Shown piece after piece: positions 27,906 through 35,868 of a stretch of DNA of 64,000 nt. Under the pieces are notes generated by a model, which saw only the letters and a list, made by a program, of their open reading frames with translations, had not been told where the DNA came from and ran no database searches. How positions within the stretch are numbered: the first letter of the stretch is position 1; the number at the start of each line of letters is the position of its first letter. The DNA comes from Microcystis aeruginosa NIES-4325 (GTDB taxonomy: Bacteria; Cyanobacteriota; Cyanobacteriia; Cyanobacteriales; Microcystaceae), in NCBI RefSeq assembly GCF_008974145.1, contig NZ_BJKP01000002.1, forward strand, positions 124,001 to 188,000, read 5' to 3'. A program made the position numbers and the translations under genes.

Positions 27906-29441
27906 GTGCTATCCCTACTACATAAATTAATCCCAGTCAAAACCCTTCGTATATGTCTTGTGATCGGTTTACTGACCACCCTGTTAACCGCCTGTGGCGA
28001 TCGCCTGACGGCCACCAATCTCCCCACTTCTGAAACCTCTAATCTTCCCGTCGTCCAAGGCCGCATTTCTGAGGTTGCCCCCCCAGCCCTAATTCAGGAA
28101 CTGCGTCCCAGTTTAGAGCGTTACGCTCCCCAAGTAACGATTCTCAGTCCTCTGGCCGAACAAGTTTTCGATGACCCTCAGGTGACAGTTAAACTACAAG
28201 TGTCGGATCTGCCAATTTTCCAAGACGATACCCTGAAATTAGGACCCCACTTGAGTCTAATTGTCGATAATGAACCAGCAGCAGCTATCTACGACCTCAA
28301 ACAACCGATTATCCTAGAAAATCTTGCCGCTGGTACTCACACCCTCCGCGTCTTAGCCCTGCGTCCTTGGCAGGAAAGTTTTAAAAATGATGGTGCCTTC
28401 GCTGAAACAACCTTTCATATTCTGACAAAAACAGGCAAAAATGCTCCCGATAACAACTTACCCCTATTAACCTACAGTAGTCCGCAAGGAATCTACGGTG
28501 CAGAACCGATCCTGCTCGATTTTTATCTGAGTAATGCTCCTCTACGTCTGTCCAATACTGCCAACGGGGATAATAATCTTCAAGATTGGCGCATTCGTGT
28601 CACTGTCAACGGTGAAAGTTTTCTACTTGATACTTGGGAACCAATCTATCTCAAGGGTTTTGATAAGGGCAATAACTGGGTACAACTAGAATTCATCGAT
28701 GGCAAGGGAAATAAAGTCGAAAACGAGTTTAATACCAGCGTGCGCGTGATTAGCTTTGATCCCTCTTACCAAGACGGCCTCAGTCAATTGATCCGCGGCG
28801 ATTTATCCCCTACAATTGCCCGTAGCATTGTTGATCCCAACTATAAAATCATTCCAGGTCCAGAGGAAGAAACCCCTGTGGTTGAGCCAGAAAGCCCTAT
28901 AGTTGAGGAAGAAACCCCTGTGGTTGAGCCAGAAAGCCCTATAGTTGAGGAAAACCCCGTTATTGAGCCAGAAAGCCCAATAGTGGAAGAAAAACCAGTA
29001 GAGACAGAAACAATCGAAAAGGTCGAGGAAATTCCAGTAGTTGAGGAAATTCCAGTAGTTGAGGAAATCCCTGTAGTTGAGGAAATCCCTGTAGTTGAGC
29101 AGGAAAAACCCGTTATTGAGCCAGAAAGCCCAATAGTGGAAGAAAAACCAGTAGAGACAGAAACAATCGAAAAGGTCGAGGAAACCCCTGAAGCGATCGA
29201 ATCTCCCCTAACCACCATACCAGAGACAAAAGAGATTAACGAACCTGCCCCCGGTATTCAGCCTCCGCTAGAAGTGGAACCTATTCCCGAACCCCAGAAC
29301 AATAGCGAGCAAAAAATCACCATTTTTGATCGCGTTCAACAAACCTTCAATCGCTTCCAGTCAACCTCTCCCCCAGCGGAAAAAGATATCGAACTACCCA
29401 CCCTCGATCCTGAATTATTCAGCAATATCGATCGATCTTAA
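27906..29441 (+). CDS. Putative lipoprotein with a Pro/Glu/Val repeat region
   Basis: A 511-residue exported protein. The N-terminus LLHKLIPVKTLRICLVIGLL then TTLLTACGDRL ends in a lipobox (LTAC), so it is probably lipid-anchored. Residues about 70-310 are beta-rich, with repeated Ig-like features (LSLIVDNEPAAAIYDLKQPI; ITVLSPLAEQVF-type strands). From about residue 320 to 435 there are many short repeats of the types VVEPESPIVEEE and VVEEIPVVEEIP, then a helical C-terminal tail. The GTG at 27906 has AGGAGG 4 bases upstream and puts the lipobox at the right distance; an upstream ATG would lengthen the signal region. Function unknown; divergent from psaA. Confidence 0.7.
   Translation: MLSLLHKLIPVKTLRICLVIGLLTTLLTACGDRLTATNLPTSETSNLPVVQGRISEVAPPALIQELRPSLERYAPQVTILSPLAEQVFDDPQVTVKLQVSDLPIFQDDTLKLGPHLSLIVDNEPAAAIYDLKQPIILENLAAGTHTLRVLALRPWQESFKNDGAFAETTFHILTKTGKNAPDNNLPLLTYSSPQGIYGAEPILLDFYLSNAPLRLSNTANGDNNLQDWRIRVTVNGESFLLDTWEPIYLKGFDKGNNWVQLEFIDGKGNKVENEFNTSVRVISFDPSYQDGLSQLIRGDLSPTIARSIVDPNYKIIPGPEEETPVVEPESPIVEEETPVVEPESPIVEENPVIEPESPIVEEKPVETETIEKVEEIPVVEEIPVVEEIPVVEEIPVVEQEKPVIEPESPIVEEKPVETETIEKVEETPEAIESPLTTIPETKEINEPAPGIQPPLEVEPIPEPQNNSEQKITIFDRVQQTFNRFQSTSPPAEKDIELPTLDPELFSNIDRS
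28866..29190 (+). repeat. Coding tandem repeats in the lipoprotein gene
   Basis: The DNA repeats in units of 15-48 bases, for example GTAGTTGAGGAAATTCC four times at about 29036-29099, and a longer unit beginning CCAATAGTGGAAGAAAAACC twice (28978 and 29130). All units keep the reading frame. Such arrays change length easily. Confidence 0.85.
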
Positions 29442-29649
29442 AGCCTAGCTTCATCCGGTTTTTAGGGGAAGTGGGGAATGGGGGAATTTCAACTAACACC
29501 CTAAAACCCCAACACCCTAAAACCCGAACCTCCAACCGCTCGATCGAGAAATTATTAAACAAATATTTCGCAATATAGACAAAATTGGGAACTAAGTTAT
29601 AATTTAGAACGTCTATAGGTAATTTACCAATTTTTTGCTTGAGGTAATT

Positions 29650-30216
29650 GTGTTTAACAAAATTTCCCTTGTCGCTGGTTTTGCCGGTTTAGTTGCCCTA
29701 ACTACCGTTGGTGCTGTACCCGCACAAGCAGGACCGCAAAATAACGAAATCCTGATCAGTCAACTGCGCGGCCATAACACCTACAGAGGTGAGCCGCAAC
29801 TCAACCCCGGTGACTATATACTCGGTCGCGTCCGGGGAACCGTGGGTGGTATTATGTCCATCCAATTGATCAGACCTGTAACAGTGGATGGCAAAGAAAT
29901 TTTCAGTGGCGACTTTGCCGACGGAACCACCGCTCGTATTGTTGGGGATGCCACCGGTGGCGATGACGTGATTTTGCAAGTGGTAGATGGCAAATTAGTT
30001 TATGTGGGTAAAGCTCGTCCCTATTGGGTTTCCCGCTTAAAACTAAAATCGGAAATCACCACCAGCACTAATCGCTCGCAACTTTTAAGAGAAGTTAACC
30101 AAAAAGAACCCGCTTGGGGACTTCCCGCTTTACCCCCAGAAACCAGAACCTTTACTGAAGTTGCTCCCCAACCCGCTGCCGAGCCTAGTGTATCTCCTAT
30201 CCGCGGACTTTGGTAG
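29650..30216 (+). CDS. Secreted protein of unknown function
   Basis: A 188-residue protein whose N-terminus FNKISLVAGFAGLVALTTVG ends AVPAQAG, a good Sec signal with AxA cleavage. The mature domain is beta-rich (GDYILGRVRGTVGGIMSIQL; DDVILQVVDGKLVYVGKARP) and the tail is Pro/Ala-rich. It resembles periplasmic or outer-surface proteins of cyanobacteria but I do not recognise a named family. The GTG at 29650 follows GAGG by five bases. A TATAAT at 29598-29603 may be its -10 element. Confidence 0.65.
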   Translation: MFNKISLVAGFAGLVALTTVGAVPAQAGPQNNEILISQLRGHNTYRGEPQLNPGDYILGRVRGTVGGIMSIQLIRPVTVDGKEIFSGDFADGTTARIVGDATGGDDVILQVVDGKLVYVGKARPYWVSRLKLKSEITTSTNRSQLLREVNQKEPAWGLPALPPETRTFTEVAPQPAAEPSVSPIRGLW

Positions 30217-30300
30217 TAGAAACACATCAGGAGAAAATCTCTTGTCTTGAGACTTAGAAGCTGAAAAATCTTCTCAAAATTCAATACAAATATACTAAAT

Positions 30301-30340
30301 ACTCTCCTCTTTTTCCAATGGAAGGGGGGGGCTTTTTTAG
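30301..30340 (+). terminator. Probable terminator after the secreted-protein gene
   Basis: A pyrimidine-rich arm CTCCTCTTTTTCC pairs, with G-U pairs, with GGAAGGGGGGGG across ATG, followed by CTTTTTT on the plus strand. Confidence 0.5.
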
Positions 30341-30988
30341 TCAAAAATTGAGAAATAATTGTATTTCAGCCCAGATTCTCGTCAAAACGTCGGTAAGGGC
30401 ATGATCACTATCTAATTCGATTAATTTTACCCAAGGGCGATTTATGCGATAATGGCGACTATTTTCTAGGGGAATCACCTCATCAGCACGACCATGAATA
30501 ATCAGGGTGGGGAGCTGCCTGATTAACTTTTCTTGGGGATAATTAGCTAAATCCTCAATAAACTTGTAATCAATTGGCAGATAACGACGATAACCGTAGT
30601 GATAAACCGATAAACTCCCAGATTTTTGCCAATTGTCCAGGGTTTCCGCTCCCAATTTTCCCAACCAAACCGGCCCGAAATTAAAAGCCGGAGCTAATAA
30701 AACGAGCCTTTGCACCTGAGAATAAGTTTCTGCCAGCCAAGCTGCCGTTAAACCGCCAAAACTGGAACCAATCAGAGTAACGGGAAGCTGAGATTGTTCA
30801 ATCAATTGGCCGACTTGAAGAATCTGACGAGTGAGAGTTAAGCTAGAAAAGTCATCACCGTTAAGATCGGGAATTTCCATCGCTAAACCCCTATCTTGCC
30901 AACAATGCCTCAAAAATTGTGCTTTTGTTGATTGGGGGCCAGAAGCAAAACCGTGTAGATAAATATATCTGTTTTCAAGAACCGCCAT
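30341..30988 (-). CDS. YqiA/YcfP-type alpha/beta hydrolase
   Basis: A 215-residue esterase-like protein. The N-terminus YIYLHGFASGPQSTKAQFLR carries the oxyanion-hole HGF motif, the nucleophile elbow is GSSFGGLTAAW (Ser at about residue 73), and the acid and His appear as HGRADEVIPLE and DSDHALTDV. This layout is that of the YqiA/UPF0227 esterase group. Natural substrate unknown. It ends within 125 bases of the convergent secreted-protein gene and is 11 bases downstream of the DUF2973 gene, so it may be co-transcribed with it. Confidence 0.87.
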   Translation of the reverse strand: MAVLENRYIYLHGFASGPQSTKAQFLRHCWQDRGLAMEIPDLNGDDFSSLTLTRQILQVGQLIEQSQLPVTLIGSSFGGLTAAWLAETYSQVQRLVLLAPAFNFGPVWLGKLGAETLDNWQKSGSLSVYHYGYRRYLPIDYKFIEDLANYPQEKLIRQLPTLIIHGRADEVIPLENSRHYRINRPWVKLIELDSDHALTDVLTRIWAEIQLFLNF

Positions 30989-30999
30989 TCTAGAACCAA

Positions 31000-31305
31000 T
31001 TAGATTTCTTCATCCTGCTCTTTGGTGACACTGGGAGAAGAATTATAAATGGCATCTAACTGCTGACGAGCATCTTCCACAGTGAGAGAACGAATCACTA
31101 ACAGAGGTTCATTAATCGGTTGTCCGGCCTCGTCCAAAAGTTCGGGATGGGAAGTCATGGGATAACCGTAGGGATTATAGGAATTAGCCGATTTAGCAGG
31201 ACGTTTCTGGGAATCCATGCTGACAGTAATCAGACTACGAATTAAATTATTAATGGTCAAAAAAGCGATAACTGTGAAGGCGAGGATATAGAGCAGATGT
31301 AACAT
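31000..31305 (-). CDS. DUF2973 family membrane protein
   Basis: A 101-residue protein with one N-terminal membrane helix (LHLLYILAFTVIAFLTINNL) and a soluble tail containing SANSYNPYGYPMTSHPELLD and LLVIRSLTVEDARQQLDAIY, the DUF2973 signature. In cyanobacteria this family is typically encoded next to a DUF2605 gene, as here, which suggests a shared but unknown role. Minus strand, about 100 bases after the DUF2605 gene. Confidence 0.85.
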   Translation of the reverse strand: MLHLLYILAFTVIAFLTINNLIRSLITVSMDSQKRPAKSANSYNPYGYPMTSHPELLDEAGQPINEPLLVIRSLTVEDARQQLDAIYNSSPSVTKEQDEEI

Positions 31306-31403
31306 TGGCTGAGTCTCCCATGAATTATGTGTGAATATTCCTAATTGCCAAAACTTTATGCTAAAAATTCGCTCAACTCTCTAGCTTACCAAAAAGTTTC
31401 AGG

Positions 31404-31751
31404 TTAAGCATCAGTTTGAGGAGATGGATATTCCCCCCAACCCTGTAATCGACGACGACGACTGCTGACACCCCAACACTCTGCCACCAGCTGATGCCAA
31501 GGCAACAACATCTTGGCCTCGATACCCACCTGACCACCTGTGGTTTTAAAGAGTAAATGAGCCGTGGCCACCTCCTGTTGGGCGTTTTTGACTCTTGCTA
31601 ATAAATCGTTTTGTTCCTCGACGCTGAGAAAGGATAATCTCTCGGATTCGAGGAGGAGACGGGAACGGGAAAACCAATGGGTGAAATCCTCTAGTAGAGG
31701 TTCCAAGATAGTTTTCAGTAGTTCGTTTTCGGTGGGTTGCGAAGGAAACAT
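31404..31751 (-). CDS. DUF2605 family protein
   Basis: A 115-residue soluble, helical protein. ELLKTILEPLLEDFTHWFSR followed by SRLLLESERLSFLSVEEQ is the DUF2605 core. I chose the ATG at 31751 (MFPSQPTENELL); an upstream in-frame start would add 20 unlikely residues. Paired with the DUF2973 gene downstream. Unknown function. Confidence 0.83.
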   Translation of the reverse strand: MFPSQPTENELLKTILEPLLEDFTHWFSRSRLLLESERLSFLSVEEQNDLLARVKNAQQEVATAHLLFKTTGGQVGIEAKMLLPWHQLVAECWGVSSRRRRLQGWGEYPSPQTDA

Positions 31752-31826
31752 TATTTTTATAATGACGATTTTGCTTACCTTAATCTTAGCGTCATTTATA
31801 TTTCTTAACATTGTGACGGGAAAATT

Positions 31827-32453
31827 TTAAGATTTGCCCCGGCTGTAGGCGGCACTAAAGAAGTCCTGTTCACAAATAAGGGCATAACGATAGGATAAAG
31901 AGATATTTTCCGTCATCAGGGCGTATTTATCCGCCAATTCCTCTAACTGGCTTGCTAAAGCGGCGAATTCATCCCCACTATAACTATCAATCCAAGCTTG
32001 ATAGGGATTCTCAGAAATCGGTTCTAAGGCTAATTGTTGACCCAGATAAGCATAAAGACGCATACAGGGACTCATCGCCACGGCAATCGCACCGATGTCA
32101 CCCATCCAAGCGGTAGCGAGAAGAAAATCCCTATAGCGACGGGTGGCATTAGCGGGCTGAACCTTTCTCAGGTCAACCCCCCACTGTAAAGCGTAATTTT
32201 CATGTAATTCTAACTCCTGTAATACCCCTGCCGCTAACCGATGAAAGCTAATAAATCCCTGCCAATCGGGAGCTTTAGCGGCGGCGATACTGTAAGCACG
32301 GGCGAAAGATTCCAGAAAAAAAGCATCTTGACCGACATAAAAAGCGAAACAATCCCGTTTAAGCTCTCCTGTGGCGATACCTCGCACAAAAGGGTGTTCT
32401 AGACAAGCTTGTACTAGATCTTGATGGCTGTGCCAAAGTTGCTGACTAAGCAT
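31827..32453 (-). CDS. tenA: TenA family thiaminase/aminopyrimidine hydrolase
   Basis: A 208-residue all-helical protein. TenA hydrolyses thiamine breakdown products such as aminomethyl- or formylaminopyrimidine back to the hydroxypyrimidine used in thiamine synthesis. Family features are FVRGIATGELKRDCFAFYVG near the N-terminus, QDAFFLESFARAYSIAAA, the catalytic Cys in AMSPCMRLYAYLG and an ENPYQAWIDSYSGDEF block. Normal length. Minus strand, apparently separate from the DUF2605 gene. Some TenA-like proteins act on other substrates, so exact reaction is inferred. Confidence 0.9.
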   Translation of the reverse strand: MLSQQLWHSHQDLVQACLEHPFVRGIATGELKRDCFAFYVGQDAFFLESFARAYSIAAAKAPDWQGFISFHRLAAGVLQELELHENYALQWGVDLRKVQPANATRRYRDFLLATAWMGDIGAIAVAMSPCMRLYAYLGQQLALEPISENPYQAWIDSYSGDEFAALASQLEELADKYALMTENISLSYRYALICEQDFFSAAYSRGKS

Positions 32454-32531
32454 GGGAGAATACTAATTAGGTGGACAAGGTTGGTTAACTAGAATTCGGC
32501 ATTCCTTAACCCAAACTGACGTTAACCATGT

Positions 32532-32537
32532 TATAAT
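32532..32537 (+). promoter_or_regulatory. -10 element (TATAAT)
   Basis: A perfect TATAAT 33 bases before the ATG of the small basic protein gene. No clear -35. Confidence 0.45.
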
Positions 32538-32569
32538 ACAGATAACTGACTAAATTTGAATTAAAAACT

Positions 32570-32776
32570 ATGCGACTTAAGCGATGGGAGTCCCCCCGCC
32601 GTCAGGGACGTAACGACAAAGGCAAGGGCGGTTCGGCCCGACAGCGACAACTGAAAAAACAATTTAAAATGTTGTCCAAAAAACTAAAAGGGGGAGAGAG
32701 TAACATCTCTCCTCTTTTTTTGTCCCCAGCAATCACCGCTAAAAAATCTCCCTCTGGGAAACTCTCAGTCTCCTGA
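32570..32776 (+). CDS. Small basic hypothetical protein
   Basis: A 68-residue, strongly basic protein: RLKRWESPRRQGRNDKGKGG and then ARQRQLKKQFKMLSKKLKGG. It has no hydrophobic core, so it is either nucleic-acid binding, disordered, or not a real gene. A -10 element lies just upstream and the solute-binding protein gene follows after 41 bases on the same strand. Family not recognised. Confidence 0.45.
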   Translation: MRLKRWESPRRQGRNDKGKGGSARQRQLKKQFKMLSKKLKGGESNISPLFLSPAITAKKSPSGKLSVS

Positions 32777-32817
32777 AACAGTCCCAGACTTGAGCCACTT
32801 TCAGATTAGGGAAAAAA

Positions 32818-33717
32818 ATGAAGCGTACACTTGCCGTCATGACGATGACAGTAGCTTTAACCGTCACCAGTAACCATTCTAGCCTTGCCGGAGCAATCTT
32901 CGATCGCATTCAAAAAACTGGGGTAATTACTGCTGGCGCTCGTAAAGATGCTATTCCCTTTGGTTTTGTCAACTCCCAAGGCAAGTGGGTGGGTTACAGC
33001 CTTGATATGTTAGAGTTAATTCGCAAGGAAACCGAACGGAAGTTAGGAAAACCAATTAAATTAAAAATTGTTGAGATTACTCCCCAAAATCGTTTTGAAA
33101 AGTTGAAAACAGGGGTGATAGATATCGAATGTGGCTCCACTACTTTTACTTGGAAAAGAGAAAATGAAGTGGATTTTTCCGTTAGTTACTTTGCCAGTGG
33201 CACTCAATTGCTCACCCGCAAAGGTAGTAATCTCGATGACATCGGCAGCCTGGCAGGAAGACGCATTGGAGTGATTGCCAATACTACTAATGAAGCAGTA
33301 ATTAAAACCCAACAACCTGCCGCTATTTTGGTCAAAGTTAAAAGTCGTGGCGAGGGTTTACAAAAACTAGAAACGGGAGAAATTGATGGTTTTGCCAGTG
33401 ATGGCATTACCCTAGAAGGTTTAAGAAAAAGTGCTAAAAATCCTAATAATTTAGCCATAGTTCCCTCCTATCCCTACGCCTACGAATCCTATGCCTGTAC
33501 TTTACCCGAAAATGATTCTAAATGGCGCGATACAGTGAATTATACGCTATTAAAATTCATGGAAGGGATCGTTAGTGACCAACAACAAGCGGTGACAATT
33601 TATGAACGTTGGTTTGGTGAAGATGGTGTTGTTCCCTATTCCAGAGAGACTATTAATGATTATTTTCAAGGCATTGTCAACACCTACGAATGGATTCCTT
33701 TAACTGTATTTCCCTAA
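32818..33717 (+). CDS. Amino-acid-type ABC transporter substrate-binding protein (family 3)
   Basis: A 299-residue periplasmic binding protein of the PBP2 fold. Signal peptide KRTLAVMTMTVALTVTSNHS, then the family start FDRIQKTGVITAGARKDAIP FGF-type, followed by YSLDMLELIRKETERKLGKP. Later come FKLKTGVIDIECGSTTFTWK-type and DFSVSYFASGTQLLTRKGSN blocks, which form the ligand cleft in glutamate/aspartate binders. No permease or ATPase gene is adjacent, so the partner transporter is elsewhere. Ligand is inferred to be a polar amino acid. Confidence 0.88.
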   Translation: MKRTLAVMTMTVALTVTSNHSSLAGAIFDRIQKTGVITAGARKDAIPFGFVNSQGKWVGYSLDMLELIRKETERKLGKPIKLKIVEITPQNRFEKLKTGVIDIECGSTTFTWKRENEVDFSVSYFASGTQLLTRKGSNLDDIGSLAGRRIGVIANTTNEAVIKTQQPAAILVKVKSRGEGLQKLETGEIDGFASDGITLEGLRKSAKNPNNLAIVPSYPYAYESYACTLPENDSKWRDTVNYTLLKFMEGIVSDQQQAVTIYERWFGEDGVVPYSRETINDYFQGIVNTYEWIPLTVFP

Positions 33718-33749
33718 AATTAAGACCTTTTTAGGGACCAGTTGAAAAA

Positions 33750-33784
33750 GGCAAGAGGCAAGAGGCAAGAGGCAAGAGGCAAAA
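33750..33784. repeat. Tandem heptamer repeat (GGCAAGA)
   Basis: Four GGCAAGA units and a fifth ending GGCAAAA. Same family as 21293-21320 and the core of the element at 45262-45378, in reverse complement. The rest of the gap 33718-33984 has no gene. Confidence 0.85.
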
Positions 33785-33931
33785 GTATTGATTAATTTGT
33801 CTCCCTAAAACTCTTGTTGACCCTAATAAATACTGTTTAAAAGGTATAGGAAAGCGAGAAAATGGGGAGAAGGGAGCGGGTTTTTAAAGTTTGATTTGTT
33901 ATTAATCAAGTTAATAAAGGGGAAAAATAAA

Positions 33932-33957
33932 CCCCCTCAACTGACTGAATGAAGGGG
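33932..33957 (-). terminator. Terminator-like hairpin, first copy
   Basis: On the minus strand CCCCTTCATTCAGTCAGTTG plus AGGGGG then TTTATT. The same sequence recurs at 34755-34780 behind the intact PEP-CTERM gene. Confidence 0.6.
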
Positions 33958-33984
33958 CGATTACGAGTTTTTTATTAATGTTTT

Positions 33985-34047
33985 TTAGGAGACTTTTGTG
34001 GTTTCCTTTTCTGAGGGTTTGGAGGGTTTTAGTTGGCACTTTAGGGT
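33985..34047 (-). pseudogene. 3' end of a lost PEP-CTERM protein gene
   Basis: The minus strand reads TLKCQLKPSKPSEKETTKVS and stop, nearly the same as the last 20 residues of the intact PEP-CTERM protein (TLKRKLKSSKTSEKETTKVG). The match also continues into the following terminator. The remnant starts exactly at the vapC stop codon (34047-34049), so vapC and this fragment are joined at a sharp breakpoint. Confidence 0.75.
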
Positions 34048-34445
34048 TATCTCCATACTTTCACCCGCATTATATCAAAATGATAATCATAGCTCCAAAC
34101 AGGTAGATCTAATTCGATTGAGATGATAGCAGTCAAAGCATCAACAATAGTAATAGTTTGATCAGGAAATTGTTTAGCTTTTGCTATGGCTGCGAAATAC
34201 TGATCTTCTGTCGGATTTATCAGATTAGCAGATTCTAAGCAATTTTGTGTGAAATGATTGGCTTGTTCAAATCCTAATCTATATAGAAGCAAGCTGTAAG
34301 TTTCTATATATACGGGGAAAGAGATAATAACTGTTAAATCTTCCGATTCTATGCGTCTTAGCTCTGCTTGCGCTCTACTATGATATTGATCACTGGTATC
34401 TATCGCTCCGTAAAGGGGGGTTGTGTCGGCAATAATCGCTTTCAA
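34047..34445 (-). CDS. vapC: PIN-domain ribonuclease toxin (VapC-like)
   Basis: A 132-residue PIN-domain protein. The first acidic residue is in IIADTTPLYGAID (Asp at about residue 7), further acidic positions are near VYIETYSLL (Glu at about 48), and TIVDALTAIISIELD gives the Asp at about 102. These make the metal-binding quartet of RNase toxins that usually cut tRNA or rRNA. It follows the antitoxin gene by 9 bases. It resembles the stand-alone PIN type of cyanobacteria. Its stop codon touches a PEP-CTERM gene remnant. Confidence 0.82.
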   Translation of the reverse strand: MKAIIADTTPLYGAIDTSDQYHSRAQAELRRIESEDLTVIISFPVYIETYSLLLYRLGFEQANHFTQNCLESANLINPTEDQYFAAIAKAKQFPDQTITIVDALTAIISIELDLPVWSYDYHFDIMRVKVWR

Positions 34446-34454
34446 GATTTGAGC

Positions 34455-34715
34455 TTAAGGTAATTTATGGGACAGAGTAATTTCGGCTAAAACAGCGTCA
34501 TGATTGATGGATGTGTCAGTATAGCCACTTCCTTTGGGTGCGGGAGATAAGTGAAAAGATTTTTTCGGTTTGGATAAATAGCCTTTCGCTATTAAAAATG
34601 ATTCTATAGCCGTTTGTACTGTATCAGAAGAAGATACCTTATGCTCTTGATTGTAGGCGGCTAGAGCATTAATTATGGTGGTGGGTAGCTCAATCGTCAC
34701 CTGTTGCATAACCAA
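34455..34715 (-). CDS. vapB: Antitoxin of the VapBC-like pair
   Basis: An 86-residue protein with an N-terminal beta-strand and helices (QQVTIELPTTIINALAAYNQ), a ribbon-helix-helix-like DNA-binding start, followed by a flexible C-terminal part (SFHLSPAPKGSGYTD) that would wrap the toxin. Placed directly before the PIN toxin gene on the same strand, the usual order. Likely autoregulates the pair. Named by position and fold rather than close similarity. Confidence 0.72.
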   Translation of the reverse strand: MVMQQVTIELPTTIINALAAYNQEHKVSSSDTVQTAIESFLIAKGYLSKPKKSFHLSPAPKGSGYTDTSINHDAVLAEITLSHKLP

Positions 34716-34754
34716 AATCCTCTTGATTTAATCATGTCCCTATTATACAATAAA

Positions 34755-34780
34755 CCCCCTCAACTGACTGAATGAAGGGG
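34755..34780 (-). terminator. Terminator of the PEP-CTERM gene
   Basis: Same hairpin as 33932-33957, starting about 25 bases after the stop at 34805 and followed by TTTATTG on the minus strand. Confidence 0.65.
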
Positions 34781-34804
34781 CATTTATCGTATTTTGTCAG
34801 CAAT

Positions 34805-35464
34805 TTAGCCTACTTTTGTGGTTTCTTTTTCTGATGTTTTGGATGATTTTAGTTTGCGTTTCAGGGTTGAAGCGGCACCTAATGCACCAAAGGAGCCAAT
34901 AGCTAAAAGTCCAGCGGTTGAGGAGGGTTCAGGAACTAGCTTTAGGTTTCTAATAGTAACACACGGGGTCAAACACCCCATATAACTTTGACTAGCAGCA
35001 TCATAGAATGCCTGATAAGGATCAACAGTAGGAGGAGTGGTGTTGTTTTCATTAATCGTGTAAGCAAGTCCCCCTTGAGAGAAAAAGGCAGATGCTGTAT
35101 TAGTTCCAGGGTTTTCAACACCATTTGGATTAAATAGATTATCGTTTAGGGCAGCGAATGGACCAATCTGAGTTGTGCCTGGAGCTAATAGACCAATTAT
35201 TGGACCACTCTCTGGATCGGCAAATGGACTTGTACCTTGAGTTCCAGTTATGGATGTAACTCTATATCCAGTAAAGCCTGATTCAGTGGTCAAAAAATCC
35301 TCCGTGATCAATGTGGCATTAACTGGTGTGGGATTGAGAGCAGAGGGAAAATCTATATCGAAACGAAAATTAAATGTCAAAGCCGAAGCAGGATTTACTC
35401 CAAAGCCAATCATTGTAGTCGTTGCAGCCGCTCCAAGAGCCAAGGCTAAAGTCCAATTTTTCAT
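34805..35464 (-). CDS. PEP-CTERM sorting domain protein
   Basis: A 219-residue exported protein. N-terminal signal KNWTLALALGAAATTTMIGF with cleavage near PASA. The C-terminus has the sorting signal LVPEPSSTAGLLAIGSFGAL then GAASTLKRKLKSSK, that is, a PEP motif, a membrane helix and a basic tail. Such proteins are processed by an exosortase and sent to the cell surface or extracellular matrix. The mature part is low-complexity with many Gly, Asn, Pro and Thr and a Cys pair (YMGCLTPCVTIRN). Remnants of the same 3' end lie on both sides (33985-34047 and 35523-35552). Specific role unknown. Confidence 0.88.
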   Translation of the reverse strand: MKNWTLALALGAAATTTMIGFGVNPASALTFNFRFDIDFPSALNPTPVNATLITEDFLTTESGFTGYRVTSITGTQGTSPFADPESGPIIGLLAPGTTQIGPFAALNDNLFNPNGVENPGTNTASAFFSQGGLAYTINENNTTPPTVDPYQAFYDAASQSYMGCLTPCVTIRNLKLVPEPSSTAGLLAIGSFGALGAASTLKRKLKSSKTSEKETTKVG

Positions 35465-35522
35465 TTTTTACTCCTGAGTAGTGTTTTTTGTGTGTAAGTT
35501 TGTAGTCTTAGCTTTGAGGCTA

Positions 35523-35552
35523 TTAGCCTACTTTTGTCGTTTCTTTGCTAGG
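35523..35552 (-). pseudogene. Second PEP-CTERM 3' end remnant
   Basis: The minus strand reads PSKETTKVG and stop (TAA at 35523-35525), matching the final residues and stop of the neighbouring PEP-CTERM gene. Only about 30 bases, but they are near identical in DNA as well (TAGCCTACTTTTGT). Confidence 0.55.
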
Positions 35553-35785
35553 TCAGGCAACACCTTAACCCAACTCCAAAGGGAGACAATGGGATTATAC
35601 ACATTCCCCCCCCCACAACTGTATCAAAAAGTACAATTTAATAAATCTTTACATTCTTCTCCCCAACTAGCGATTCAGATTTTGGTTTTTTTGGTTGTAC
35701 TGATAGCGATCGCCACCCTCGCCGCTAGGTCAAGCAACACCCCAACCCAAGGACAAAGGCGGACGATGACAGTTTACACAACACC
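35547..35785 (+). repeat. Imperfect direct repeat of about 60 bases
   Basis: 35547-35606 and 35723-35785 share GCTAGGTCA(G/A)GCAACACC and then AACCCAA..CAAAGG(G/C) and end in (A/T)TACACA. Non-coding, between the PEP-CTERM gene and sipA. The rest of this gap holds no gene. Confidence 0.65.
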
Positions 35786-35868
35786 TATTCTTTGGAAAAT
35801 CTATCTTTAGAATGATTTGAAATATGCTAAGTTGAGATACGATGTCACGATCGCATTTAGCCAGTACC

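Noticed and set aside
28841-29218. Open Ser/Thr/Gly-rich frame on the minus strand over the lipoprotein repeats
   Set aside because: A by-product of the repetitive DNA; the plus frame has a signal peptide and ribosome binding site.
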